Assembly: GCA_002684875.1 (NCBI GenBank)
Contig: NYVY01000095.1
Location: 1 to 8,400, forward strand
Reading direction: 5' to 3'
Source: Pseudomonadota bacterium
GTDB taxonomy: Bacteria > Pseudomonadota > Gammaproteobacteria > Burkholderiales > Burkholderiaceae_A
Length of the DNA: 8,400 bases
Shown here: in pieces, positions 1 to 6,294 of the stretch
Layout of the letters: each line of letters begins with the position of its first letter
Numbering within the stretch: the stretch's first letter is position 1
Notes under the pieces: generated by a model
The model's database searches: none
What the model saw: the letters and a program-made list of their open reading frames with translations, nothing else
What the model was told of the DNA's origin: nothing
Program-made: the position numbers and the translations under genes

Positions 1-1
1 A

Positions 2-2581
2 ATTGAAATAACTATCAATGGATCAACGAGTAAATATACGATTCCTTTTTTAGGTATAGAAGACGTCGGAGAGGAAATTTCATTAGAGGAAGTAAGAGAT
101 GGCTTGTTTCAGTTTCTTGACGCTAATTATGGCAGGACTCTGAATTTAACTAAAGAAACAGACCGTCAAATTAATATCAGAAGTGAAGAATTCGGTTTTT
201 TTAGTATTTCGCCTGGAGCACTTTCATCAGAGGGGAGTATTAGCGAGACAACTCAAAGAGGACTTTGGTCAGCCACAGACAAGGCGACTGGAAATATCGA
301 GGTTGGCGTTGAAAGCATTGAAATTAATGGGCTACGTGTCGTTTTTGCGGGATCTCCTACTAATGGAGAGGCATTAATTTTAGAGTCAAGAAATCGTCCA
401 GCTGCTGGTATTAATTTAGCTTTTGAAAACCCAGCTCTCATTGCTGCAGCTGGAGATTTTAGAGTTATAGATGCTGAAGAAAACCCTAGTGGGGTCAATG
501 CAAGAATTACATTAAACGATGAGCTTTTTTTAAAACATGGAGAAGAAAATTTAGTTATTGATAATGTTTTAGAGAACCAGAGTTTTAATGAGATAGATTC
601 TGTTTTAAAACAATACGAGAGTTCTCCAGCAAATCCGATATCAATTATTCCAGCTGGATATGCAGATATAAAGGTAACTATAAATCAGTTAAATGAAAAT
701 AAACCTGTAAATCTTAACCTGTTTAGCAGGGATGGAAATCATATTGCTGGTCAGTTGTTAGGCGATGAAAAAATATTATTTGAAGAAAATAAGCTAGGTA
801 GGAAACTATCAGAGCCAGAAAAAGATATTTTAAGAACTCAAGCTGGCAATGAGTTTATACAAAAATCCCAAGAAGCAGGGACTAATTTTACGCAAGGAAC
901 AACCTATATAGATAATTATTTAAATGGGGATGAGGGAAATACTTACAGAGATCTTGATATTTTTTATGGGGTTAAAGGAAGTCCAAATATTCTTCCTAAA
1001 TTAGGGCTTGACCACGTAGATGAATCCAGTGAATTTGTACTGGGTAAAATTCGGTCTAACGATTTAAATGTTAGCAAAATTGGAGAAGGGTTTGATGCAG
1101 GCACGTTTGCGATTAATGGAAAAAGTTTGAGTGCTTTAGATATTGAGTCTGATCAGATCATTGAGGCAAGTGATTTAAAACGGTGGTTGAAGCCCCAAGT
1201 TAGAGAACTCGGTATTCAAGTCAACTCTGATACTGAGATAATAATCGACCCAAAAAATATAGTTCCAACGGCTGGTTTGGTTATTAATGGAACAACGGTT
1301 TTGGAAGAAGAGACATTGCTAGCATTGAATGCTGATGCAAGGACTAAATCAGCTGAATTAAATACTCGAGATAAAACTGCAAGGGAATTGAGAGATTCCA
1401 TAAATCAAAAAACCAGTATCACTGGAGTTGGTGCTTATATAAATCCAGACGGCATGTTGGTCGTAAATAATCGGACTGGAAAAGATATTGAAATAGCAGG
1501 TGTATCAGCATCAAATATTTTGAGTATAACTTCGACAAACTACAAGGGAGAGATTGAATTGGTTCGTGCAGTTGACCAAATAAGAACCTTCCCTAGAGAT
1601 ATGGATTTTGAAGAAGGGTTAACTATTAATAACGTTAACCTTGGAGGAGAGGGTGCTTTTTCTGATGTAGTAACTATTCGTGACGCGATAAATGATAAAA
1701 GTGAAACCGATTATCGGTTAAGGCATGTTTTTGCTTACGTTGATGATTCAGGAGCCCTTGTCATCTCGACAGATAATGGAGAGGGAATAGACATAGTTGG
1801 TAAAAATGTTCTAAACATCAACGCAAATTTCTATAAAAGAGATTTTGAGCAGGCGCTTCTTTCTCTAGAAGGAACTCCAGCAGAAATAAGGTTAAGCTTG
1901 GGTGAGAAGGGAACACCTTTTGACCTTGAAAAGATGGGTTTTGAGACAAGTATGCATTTGAGCGGAGCAATACCCGAGGATCTTCTGCTATTTTCAGGTG
2001 GAGATGCACCTTTCTCGTTAGCAGCTAATTATACAAAAAATAATGTTGATACCGTCGATTTACTCCGTGAGAGTCCTATTACTGTAGAGTTCTTGACTGA
2101 TAAAAGCTATCAGATTAGAGATAATAAGACAAATACAATTCTTGCGGAGCGGGATTATAAACCTGTTGATAAGGGTGTTTTATACCAAAGCCTTTTTTTA
2201 TCGCTTGATGGCCCACCTAAAAGTGGAGATAAGTTTTTTATTGACGGAAATAATGATGGTTTAGGCAATAACGTCAACATAGTAGAAATTGCAGAGTTGG
2301 AAAAGAAGAAAATTTTTGGTGGGGAAAATGGGTTTACTCTTTCCGATAAATACGACGTTATGGTTACGAATATCGGTACATTCGCCCAAAGAGCTGGGAT
2401 TACAAAAGAAGCTTTGAGTGTGGTTTATGATGAAAATATTGCTAAAAGGGACCAAGTGGCTGGTGTTAGCCTTGATCAGGAAGCAGCTGACTTAGTTCGG
2501 TATCAACAGGCTTACCAAGCTTCGGCTAAGGTTATGCAAACCGCTTCCGTTCTTTTTGATGCAATTATTGCAATTCGATAA
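2..2581 (+). CDS. flgK: Flagellar hook-associated protein 1 (HAP1), 5'-truncated, unusually long
   Basis: FlgK is the first hook-filament junction protein, exported by the flagellar type III system and assembled on the hook before FlgL. The frame is open from the left edge, so the N-terminal rod/D1 part lies outside; a TTG at 104 is not a real start. 859 codons are visible. The last ~40 residues are the classic FlgK C-terminus: a GVSLDQEAADLVRYQQAYQA stretch, then VMQTASVLFDAIIAIR (E. coli FlgK: GVNLDEEYGNLQRFQQYYLA, then VLQTANAIFDALINIR). A D2-type motif (VVFAGSPTNGEALI) lies near visible residue 110 and a second (LDGPPKSGDKFFI, followed by GNNVN) near 740. In E. coli such a motif sits about 190 residues from the end, so over 500 residues appear inserted here, including Flagellin_IN-like units centred at I371-N372, I428-N429 and I542-N543. 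No cysteine. It ends 13 bases before flgL. Identity is firm; full length (perhaps ~1,200 residues) is inferred. Confidence 0.95.
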   Translation: MEITINGSTSKYTIPFLGIEDVGEEISLEEVRDGLFQFLDANYGRTLNLTKETDRQINIRSEEFGFFSISPGALSSEGSISETTQRGLWSATDKATGNIEVGVESIEINGLRVVFAGSPTNGEALILESRNRPAAGINLAFENPALIAAAGDFRVIDAEENPSGVNARITLNDELFLKHGEENLVIDNVLENQSFNEIDSVLKQYESSPANPISIIPAGYADIKVTINQLNENKPVNLNLFSRDGNHIAGQLLGDEKILFEENKLGRKLSEPEKDILRTQAGNEFIQKSQEAGTNFTQGTTYIDNYLNGDEGNTYRDLDIFYGVKGSPNILPKLGLDHVDESSEFVLGKIRSNDLNVSKIGEGFDAGTFAINGKSLSALDIESDQIIEASDLKRWLKPQVRELGIQVNSDTEIIIDPKNIVPTAGLVINGTTVLEEETLLALNADARTKSAELNTRDKTARELRDSINQKTSITGVGAYINPDGMLVVNNRTGKDIEIAGVSASNILSITSTNYKGEIELVRAVDQIRTFPRDMDFEEGLTINNVNLGGEGAFSDVVTIRDAINDKSETDYRLRHVFAYVDDSGALVISTDNGEGIDIVGKNVLNINANFYKRDFEQALLSLEGTPAEIRLSLGEKGTPFDLEKMGFETSMHLSGAIPEDLLLFSGGDAPFSLAANYTKNNVDTVDLLRESPITVEFLTDKSYQIRDNKTNTILAERDYKPVDKGVLYQSLFLSLDGPPKSGDKFFIDGNNDGLGNNVNIVEIAELEKKKIFGGENGFTLSDKYDVMVTNIGTFAQRAGITKEALSVVYDENIAKRDQVAGVSLDQEAADLVRYQQAYQASAKVMQTASVLFDAIIAIR
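1271..1815 (+). repeat. Two Flagellin_IN-like modules within FlgK
   Basis: Two stretches of FlgK share one plan: a strand with a central IN pair (LVINGTTV at visible residue ~427; LTINNVNL at ~541), a charged helix ending in an RDSIN or RDAIN motif, then a paired-strand segment (AYINPDGMLVVNNRTGKDIEIAG from 478, given here as a pattern: AY-x3-DG/SG-x-LV-x6-G-x2-I-x-I; AYVDDSGALVISTDNGEGID from 578). The second copies of the last segment are 100 residues apart. The plan matches the Flagellin_IN family seen in hook-associated proteins. Boundaries are approximate, and the copies are diverged at DNA level. A third, weaker IN unit (FAINGKSL) begins near nt 1106. Confidence 0.6.
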
Positions 2582-2586
2582 AAGGA
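2581..2586 (+). promoter_or_regulatory. Ribosome binding site that decides the flgL start
   Basis: AAAGGA overlaps the last base of the flgK stop and lies 8 bases before the ATG at 2595, an ideal spacing. The ATG at 2641, the only in-frame start for the long flgL reading frame, has no comparable site: only a lone AGG at 2626-2628, 12 bases away. This shows that 2595 is the true start and that the main frame has been shifted. Confidence 0.75.
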
Positions 2587-2594
2587 AATTTTAG

Positions 2595-3519
2595 ATGAAG
2601 GTTTCTACTTCTTTGTTTTTTTGATAGGTCCGTCGACCAGATGGTAAAAAGTCAATCAGATTTAGCAAAAACACAAACTCGTCTCTCTAGTGGAAAAGAG
2701 ATTGTTAATCCCAGTGATGCTCCAGAAAAAGCAACCGCAATTCAAAGGCTCAAGTCAGTGTTGGATAAGCACGAGTCATTTTCTGAAAACGTTGAAGGAG
2801 TGAATAATCGCCTTATTGCTGAAGAAACTGCCTTAAAAGGTGTTAATGATATTCTTACTCGAATTAAGGAGCTGGCAATACAAGCTGCAAATGGGACCTT
2901 AGGCCCAGATGACAAAGAGTTGGTATCAATTGAAATTGAGGGTTTAACGCAAGATTTACTTTCTTTAGCTAATACGCAAGATGTGAATGATAATTATATT
3001 TTCGCTGGTAGTAGGGTAGAGACAAAACCATTTCAAGATGGGCCTGATGGAAAAATAGAATATTTCGGAGATGAAACGCGTAATGAAGTTCAGGTTAGTG
3101 AGCAAAGATATGTAAGATTTAACAGAACGGGAACAGATGTATTTGCAAGGGTAGTTAGGCAAAGTTCATCCGGAGAGCTAATTGGTAAGGGTTTTTTTGA
3201 AGCTTTGCGGGACCTAGCTGAAGGGATAAAAAACGCAAACACTGATGCAATGAACCAAGGAATCAATGATTTAGACCAAGCTTCATATAATTTAGCTGTA
3301 GCCACTGCTCAGGTTGGCTCAGAGATGGGTTCCGTTGAAACACAGAGAGTAATTAATGAAGAGTCAGTGCTACAACTGAGAACAGCCTTATCAAATGTAG
3401 AGGATCTTGACTACAGCAAAGCCGTCACAGAAATGCAAAAAAATATGCTCGCCCTTCAGGCAACACAGAGCAGCTTTTCAAAGATATCAAGTTTAACCTT
3501 GTTTAATTACTTAAATTAA
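2595..3519 (+). CDS. flgL: Flagellar hook-associated protein 3 (HAP3), frameshifted near its start
   Basis: FlgL is the second hook-filament junction protein, sitting between FlgK and flagellin. From ATG 2595 the frame reads MKVSTSLFF and hits TGA at 2622-2624. The next frame carries on with DRSVDQ at 2623 and then the long reading frame from 2641 (292 residues). Removing one T from the T7 run at 2616-2622 would give a continuous 307-residue protein, normal for FlgL (E. coli 317). The family N-terminus (MRISTS-type start, then a helix and LSTGKR..NPSD) is matched by MKVSTS and by RLSSGKEIVNPSDAPEKA. The C-terminus (KAVTEMQKNMLALQATQSSF, ending LTLFNYLN) is the usual D0/D1 helix. Used alone, the 2641 ATG would remove the first 15 residues of the D0 and export region. 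No inserted modules and no cysteine, unlike its bulky partners only in size. Cotranscribed with flgK. Whether the shift is real or a read error cannot be told from here. Confidence 0.9.
2616..2622 (+). other. T7 homopolymer at the flgL frameshift point
   Basis: Seven T in a row split the flgL start (frame of 2595) from the body of the gene (frame of 2641). In the start frame the run is read TTT TTT TGA. Moving forward by one base gives TTT GAT AGG, restoring the FlgL sequence. The body frame, read back past the run, holds no start codon before its stop at 2596-2598, so the gene cannot begin in that frame before 2641. Confidence 0.8.
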
Positions 3520-3526
3520 AAGATGC

Positions 3527-3553
3527 TAAAGTTTTTTATTCTGCTGACGAATC
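3527..3553 (+). promoter_or_regulatory. Sigma-28 (FliA) promoter for fliD
   Basis: TAAAGTTT at 3527-3534 is a perfect match to the enterobacterial sigma-28 -35 box. After exactly 11 bases comes GACGAATC (3546-3553), which keeps G, C, G and A of the GCCGATAA -10 consensus (4 of 8, including the CGA core). It lies in the 65-base gap between flgL and fliD, 31 bases before the fliD start, and pairs with matching sites before flaG and fliC. Confidence 0.65.
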
Positions 3554-3572
3554 TATAAATGGGTAAAGGTAT

Positions 3573-3576
3573 GGAG
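3573..3576 (+). promoter_or_regulatory. Ribosome binding site for the GTG start of fliD
   Basis: GGAG lies 8 bases before the GTG at 3585. A nearby ATG at 3571 runs into a TAG after four codons, so GTG is the credible start. Confidence 0.65.
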
Positions 3577-3584
3577 AAACTATA

Positions 3585-5606
3585 GTGGCTACAAATAATA
3601 ACAATATCGTTAGCGCTCTTAACGCGGGCTCTGGGATAAACATACAAGAGTTAGCTCAAGCTCTTGTTGATGCCGAAAAAGTTCCAAGGGAATCTCTAGT
3701 TCAATCCAAGATAGATAAAAGTGATGCGAAAATATCGGGATTAGGTATTGTCAAGAATGTTTTGCAACGTTTTTCAACTGCATTCAAGAACTTAGATTCT
3801 GCTGGTGACTTTAAAAAATTTACCGTTACAAATTCAAATACATCTGCTATCAATTTATCAACCTCAACATTAGCAGATCCAGGTAGTCACAGTGTTCAGG
3901 TACAATCCCTTGCTTTGGGATCAAGGCAAAAATCAACTGGCTTCTCTGCTACAAAAGCTCAGGTTAATGGCGGACAGCCTTTTGCTCTGCAAGTAGCCAC
4001 TCGGGAAACGCAAAAAATTACTTTTTCTGCTGTTTCAGCTGCAGGAACGATTACGGTGTCAGGAGTAGCAGTGGCTTTAGGAGCAGGTGACAGTGCTGCG
4101 ACAGTTGCATCAAAAGTTAAAGAAGCTTTGGAGGCTGATGGGAGTTCATTTGTGAGCACATATTCAAACCGTACTCTAGAAGCAAAGTCTGATGGGACAC
4201 TTACGGTAACATTCGAATTAAGTGAAGGTGATGTAGATTCGTCCGCTTTGTCGGTCTCTTCCATAGGTTCATCTGACCTAACATCGACGTTTATTACCAC
4301 CCGAAATGGCATTCAAGAGATTAATATTGCCAGTGCTTCAACAACTCCATTGGGAATAGTCAGTGAAATTAATTCTGCTGGCACAACATTAGGTATAAAC
4401 GCGCAATTAATAAATGATGGCTCTGGTGGAAGTGATCCTTACAAGATACTGCTCACTGGTACCAGTGGTGAGCGAAATGAATTTACGGTGACAACCACAA
4501 GTTCTCAGCCTGAGGTGCAAAATGTAACTTTTGGCACTGCACAATCTACTGGTTCATTTACAGTTGCTGGTGTTACCGTTTCTGTGTCTGCTGGTGAGAG
4601 TCCGAGTATTATCGCATCGAGAGTGAAAGCCTCTTTAGATGCTGATTCGTTTGTGACTAGTTCGGCTGGAAGGTCTATAGCCGCAAGTTCAAACGGTTCT
4701 ATGCAGATAACTTACACAAGGTCTGATGGTGATATTGCATTTCCAACGTTTGCTAATATCTCTGGGGTAGTAGATGTTGGGATATCTGAAGCAACCGCCT
4801 TTTCTGCCAATTCTTCGTTAGCTGCTTTTTCGTTTTCTTCGATTCAGTCAGCGTCTGATGCAAAGCTAGTGGTAAATGGAATGTCGGTTAGCCGAGGTTC
4901 AAACTTAATTGGAGACGTTATTCAGGGGGTAACCATGGAATTACTTGCCCCGTCCTCAGCATCCTCTACAGTGAATATTGCTAGAGATTCCGCTACGTTG
5001 TTTGAAAATATCAAAGAATTTACGACAATATATAATGAAACGATTTCTGACTTTGATATTCTGACTGGACCCGTTAATTCGGATGATGCTGATGATGAAT
5101 TAAGCGGTTCTCTCTTCGGAGAATCCTCTATAAGAACTATAAAAAGCTCGTTGCGCAATATGTTAGTTTCGAATTCAACAACCCCTTCCGCAAATCTTAA
5201 GGCGCTAAGAGACATTGGTTTTTCTTTTGATAAGGGTGGGCTACTAACCTTGGATGAAGATAAGCTTTTCGATTCCTTGGAAAACAAATTTGATGAGGTG
5301 GTAACTCTTTTCGGAGGAAATGCAGGAATAGCTGATACCAATCGAGGAATTGCTGGGGATGGTGTCAAAAAGCTTGATGAAATGCTCTCTACTACAGGTA
5401 TCGTAAAGAGACAGACTAATACTGCTGAATCTGATAAAACTCGATACAAAGAGGACCTGTCAAAGCTCCAGGTGCGCTATGAGGCGTTGCTCGAACGATA
5501 TACCAGGCAGTTCGCTATAATGGATTCCTTGGTAAATCAATACAACACGACACGAACTAGTTTGCAGGGCTCTTTTGACGCCATGTTGTCGATGTATTCC
5601 AAATAA
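3585..5606 (+). CDS. fliD: Filament cap protein (HAP2), enlarged by two repeated modules
   Basis: FliD caps the growing filament tip and helps exported flagellin fold and insert. The start is GTG with GGAG 8 bases upstream, giving MATNNNNIVSALNAGSGINI. The FliD N-terminal domain covers about residues 10-110 (GSGINIQELAQALVDAEKVP; later DPGSHSVQVQSLALGSRQKS). A beta-rich module follows at ~143-240, a canonical Flagellin_IN unit at ~242-305 (IQEINIASASTTPLGIVSEI), a second copy of the module at ~312-409, and the C-terminal domain from ~425 (LVVNGMSVSRGSNLIGDVIQ; final helix ending LQGSFDAMLSMYSK). At 673 residues it is some 200 longer than E. coli (468) or Pseudomonas FliD; the two modules account for the excess. 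No cysteine. It has its own sigma-28 type promoter, and no fliS chaperone gene follows directly, as it often does elsewhere. Confidence 0.96.
   Translation: MATNNNNIVSALNAGSGINIQELAQALVDAEKVPRESLVQSKIDKSDAKISGLGIVKNVLQRFSTAFKNLDSAGDFKKFTVTNSNTSAINLSTSTLADPGSHSVQVQSLALGSRQKSTGFSATKAQVNGGQPFALQVATRETQKITFSAVSAAGTITVSGVAVALGAGDSAATVASKVKEALEADGSSFVSTYSNRTLEAKSDGTLTVTFELSEGDVDSSALSVSSIGSSDLTSTFITTRNGIQEINIASASTTPLGIVSEINSAGTTLGINAQLINDGSGGSDPYKILLTGTSGERNEFTVTTTSSQPEVQNVTFGTAQSTGSFTVAGVTVSVSAGESPSIIASRVKASLDADSFVTSSAGRSIAASSNGSMQITYTRSDGDIAFPTFANISGVVDVGISEATAFSANSSLAAFSFSSIQSASDAKLVVNGMSVSRGSNLIGDVIQGVTMELLAPSSASSTVNIARDSATLFENIKEFTTIYNETISDFDILTGPVNSDDADDELSGSLFGESSIRTIKSSLRNMLVSNSTTPSANLKALRDIGFSFDKGGLLTLDEDKLFDSLENKFDEVVTLFGGNAGIADTNRGIAGDGVKKLDEMLSTTGIVKRQTNTAESDKTRYKEDLSKLQVRYEALLERYTRQFAIMDSLVNQYNTTRTSLQGSFDAMLSMYSK
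4011..4305 (+). repeat. FliD internal module, copy 1
   Basis: Residues ~143-240. It begins QKITF, continues GTITVSGVAVALGAGDSAAT and VASKVKEALEAD, then SFVS, and ends around a LTVTFELSEGDVD strand. It aligns along its length with copy 2 at 4518-4810. The DNA copies are diverged, so this is an old duplication. Confidence 0.7.
4518..4810 (+). repeat. FliD internal module, copy 2
   Basis: Residues ~312-409. It begins QNVTF, continues GSFTVAGVTVSVSAGESPSI and IASRVKASLDAD, then SFVT, and MQITYTRSDGDI. Compared with copy 1 there is a two-residue gap before SFV; the pattern G-x-x-T-V-x-G-V-x-V, AG-[DE]-S, A-S-[KR]-V-K and [ED]GD[VI] is shared. The two copies flank the Flagellin_IN unit at ~242-305. 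Confidence 0.7.
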
Positions 5607-5660
5607 GACTCAAATAAATCAATGCTTTAAAAAATAAATAAAAAAAATGTAATTTTTTTC
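5607..5660 (+). other. AT-rich spacer with a weak A/T hairpin after fliD
   Basis: This stretch is nearly all A and T. A8 (5640-5647) and T7 (5653-5659) with TGTAA between them could pair as a hairpin made only of A-T pairs. It resembles the tail of a terminator but lacks a GC stem, so it is at best a weak one. It may instead act as an AT-rich upstream element for the promoter that follows at once. Confidence 0.3.
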
Positions 5661-5687
5661 TAAAGTTTTTTAAAGTGTATCCGACTC
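5661..5687 (+). promoter_or_regulatory. Sigma-28 (FliA) promoter for flaG
   Basis: TAAAGTTT at 5661-5668, an 11-base spacer, then TCCGACTC at 5680-5687. The -35 box is perfect, and the -10 keeps the CCGA core of GCCGATAA. It lies about 60 bases before the flaG start, in a 136-base gap after fliD. Confidence 0.7.
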
Positions 5688-5735
5688 AATACCTAAGAGG
5701 TACAGATTTAAGGATGTCGAAGAACATTCAAAAAA

Positions 5736-5739
5736 AAGG
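5736..5739 (+). promoter_or_regulatory. Ribosome binding site that decides the flaG start
   Basis: AAGG, at the end of an A-run, lies 9 bases before ATG 5749 but only 3 before ATG 5743. Spacing favours 5749 as the start. Confidence 0.5.
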
Positions 5740-5748
5740 GTTATGGGT

Positions 5749-6177
5749 ATGGATAAATTAGAAAATATTCGCGGACTATTAATTAATCCGCAACAAAATC
5801 AGAGAAACCAGGGTTTATCGAAAGCAGTTGATGTGGCATCACCTGATAAACCTTCTGTTTCTGCGTCAACTTCTGTTCCAGAGAAATCCTCCCCTTCCTT
5901 AAAAGATGTATCGTCAGAATTTAGCAAATCATTAGCCTTAAGTCGCGAATTAAATGAGGAAAGAGTTCGTGAAGCTGTTGAGGAAATAAATAAAGAGCTT
6001 TTTAAGCTACAGAGTGAGCTTGGCTTTTCTGTAGATAAAGTTGCTAATGACATTGTTGTGACGGTAAAGAGAAAGGAATCGGGTGAGCTAGTAAGACAGA
6101 TTCCGAGTGAAGCTGTTTTGAAGTTGGCACACAATTTTGAAAAGTTAAAAGGAGTTTTTTTAGATGATTTTCTATAA
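5749..6177 (+). CDS. flaG: FlaG family protein
   Basis: FlaG proteins are small and are encoded beside fliC and fliD in many polar flagellates; mutants of relatives often have altered filament length, but the molecular role is not well settled. The product is 142 residues from ATG 5749 (144 from ATG 5743, which is too close to the ribosome binding site). The first ~70 residues are rich in S, P, N and Q and look disordered. The FlaG domain follows: a helix with REAVEEINKELFKLQSELGF, a strand NDIVVTVKRKESGELVRQIP, and the C-terminal SEAVLKLAHNFEKLKG with a short tail ending LDDFL. The GE-L-V-RQIPSE stretch is the family hallmark. No cysteine, signal peptide or membrane segment. It has its own sigma-28 type promoter; the fliC promoter's -35 box begins on its stop codon. 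Confidence 0.9.
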   Translation: MDKLENIRGLLINPQQNQRNQGLSKAVDVASPDKPSVSASTSVPEKSSPSLKDVSSEFSKSLALSRELNEERVREAVEEINKELFKLQSELGFSVDKVANDIVVTVKRKESGELVRQIPSEAVLKLAHNFEKLKGVFLDDFL

Positions 6178-6202
6178 AGTTTAAAAAAAGTGTTGCAAAT
6201 AG
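6175..6202 (+). promoter_or_regulatory. Sigma-28 (FliA) promoter for fliC
   Basis: TAAAGTTT at 6175-6182 starts on the flaG stop codon. With a 12-base spacer, GCAAATAG (6195-6202) matches GCCGATAA at 5 of 8 positions (GC, A, T, A). The spacer is one base longer than in the fliD and flaG promoters. It implies a leader of roughly 85 bases before fliC. Confidence 0.6.
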
Positions 6203-6212
6203 TAATCAAACG

Positions 6213-6241
6213 TTGTAATTTAGTTTCAAGTGTTGTATAAA
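6213..6241 (+). promoter_or_regulatory. Possible sigma-70 promoter for fliC
   Basis: TTGTAA (6213-6218), a 17-base spacer, and TATAAA (6236-6241) match TTGACA/TATAAT at 4 and 5 of 6. The spacing is ideal, but the AT-rich setting makes chance likely. Confidence 0.3.
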
Positions 6242-6244
6242 TAT

Positions 6245-6263
6245 AACAAAAGAAAGTTTTGTT
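6245..6263 (+). promoter_or_regulatory. Stem-loop in the fliC leader
   Basis: AACAAAA (6245-6251) and TTTTGTT (6257-6263) are perfect reverse complements around a GAAAG loop. This 7-pair hairpin would lie in the untranslated leader, about 10 bases before the first of two ribosome binding sites. It could affect mRNA stability; that role is inferred. Confidence 0.4.
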
Positions 6264-6273
6264 TTGAACATTC

Positions 6274-6288
6274 AGGAGAATTTAGGAG
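6274..6288 (+). promoter_or_regulatory. Tandem ribosome binding sites for fliC
   Basis: AGGAG occurs at 6274-6278 and again at 6284-6288, ten bases apart, in a short direct repeat (AGGAGAATTT then AGGAGATATT). The second lies 6 bases from ATG 6295 and fixes the start; the first could serve as a standby site for a highly expressed gene. Confidence 0.7.
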
Positions 6289-6294
6289 ATATTT

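Noticed and set aside
104..106. TTG as the start of flgK
   Set aside because: The frame is open to the window edge, and the FlgK N-terminal domain must lie to the left.
2641..2643. ATG as the natural flgL start
   Set aside because: No proper ribosome binding site, and the conserved FlgL N-terminus is encoded upstream in another frame with a good site.
3959..4312. 117-codon reading frame on the - strand inside fliD
   Set aside because: It overlaps the repeated module of fliD, has no family resemblance and no promoter; a shadow.
4922..5449. 175-codon reading frame on the - strand inside fliD
   Set aside because: Its sequence is the Ser-rich mirror of fliD codons, with no recognisable domain or ribosome binding site; fliD is certain on the other strand.
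5640..5659. Rho-independent terminator after fliD
   Set aside because: The hairpin has only A-T pairs, so I list it as a spacer element rather than as a terminator.
5714..5761. 15-codon frame with ATG just before flaG
   Set aside because: It has an AAGG almost touching its ATG, overlaps the flaG start, and its product looks random; not a credible leader peptide.
3520..6294. Sigma-54 promoters before the late genes
   Set aside because: No convincing GG-N10-GC pair with the right context was seen in the three gaps.
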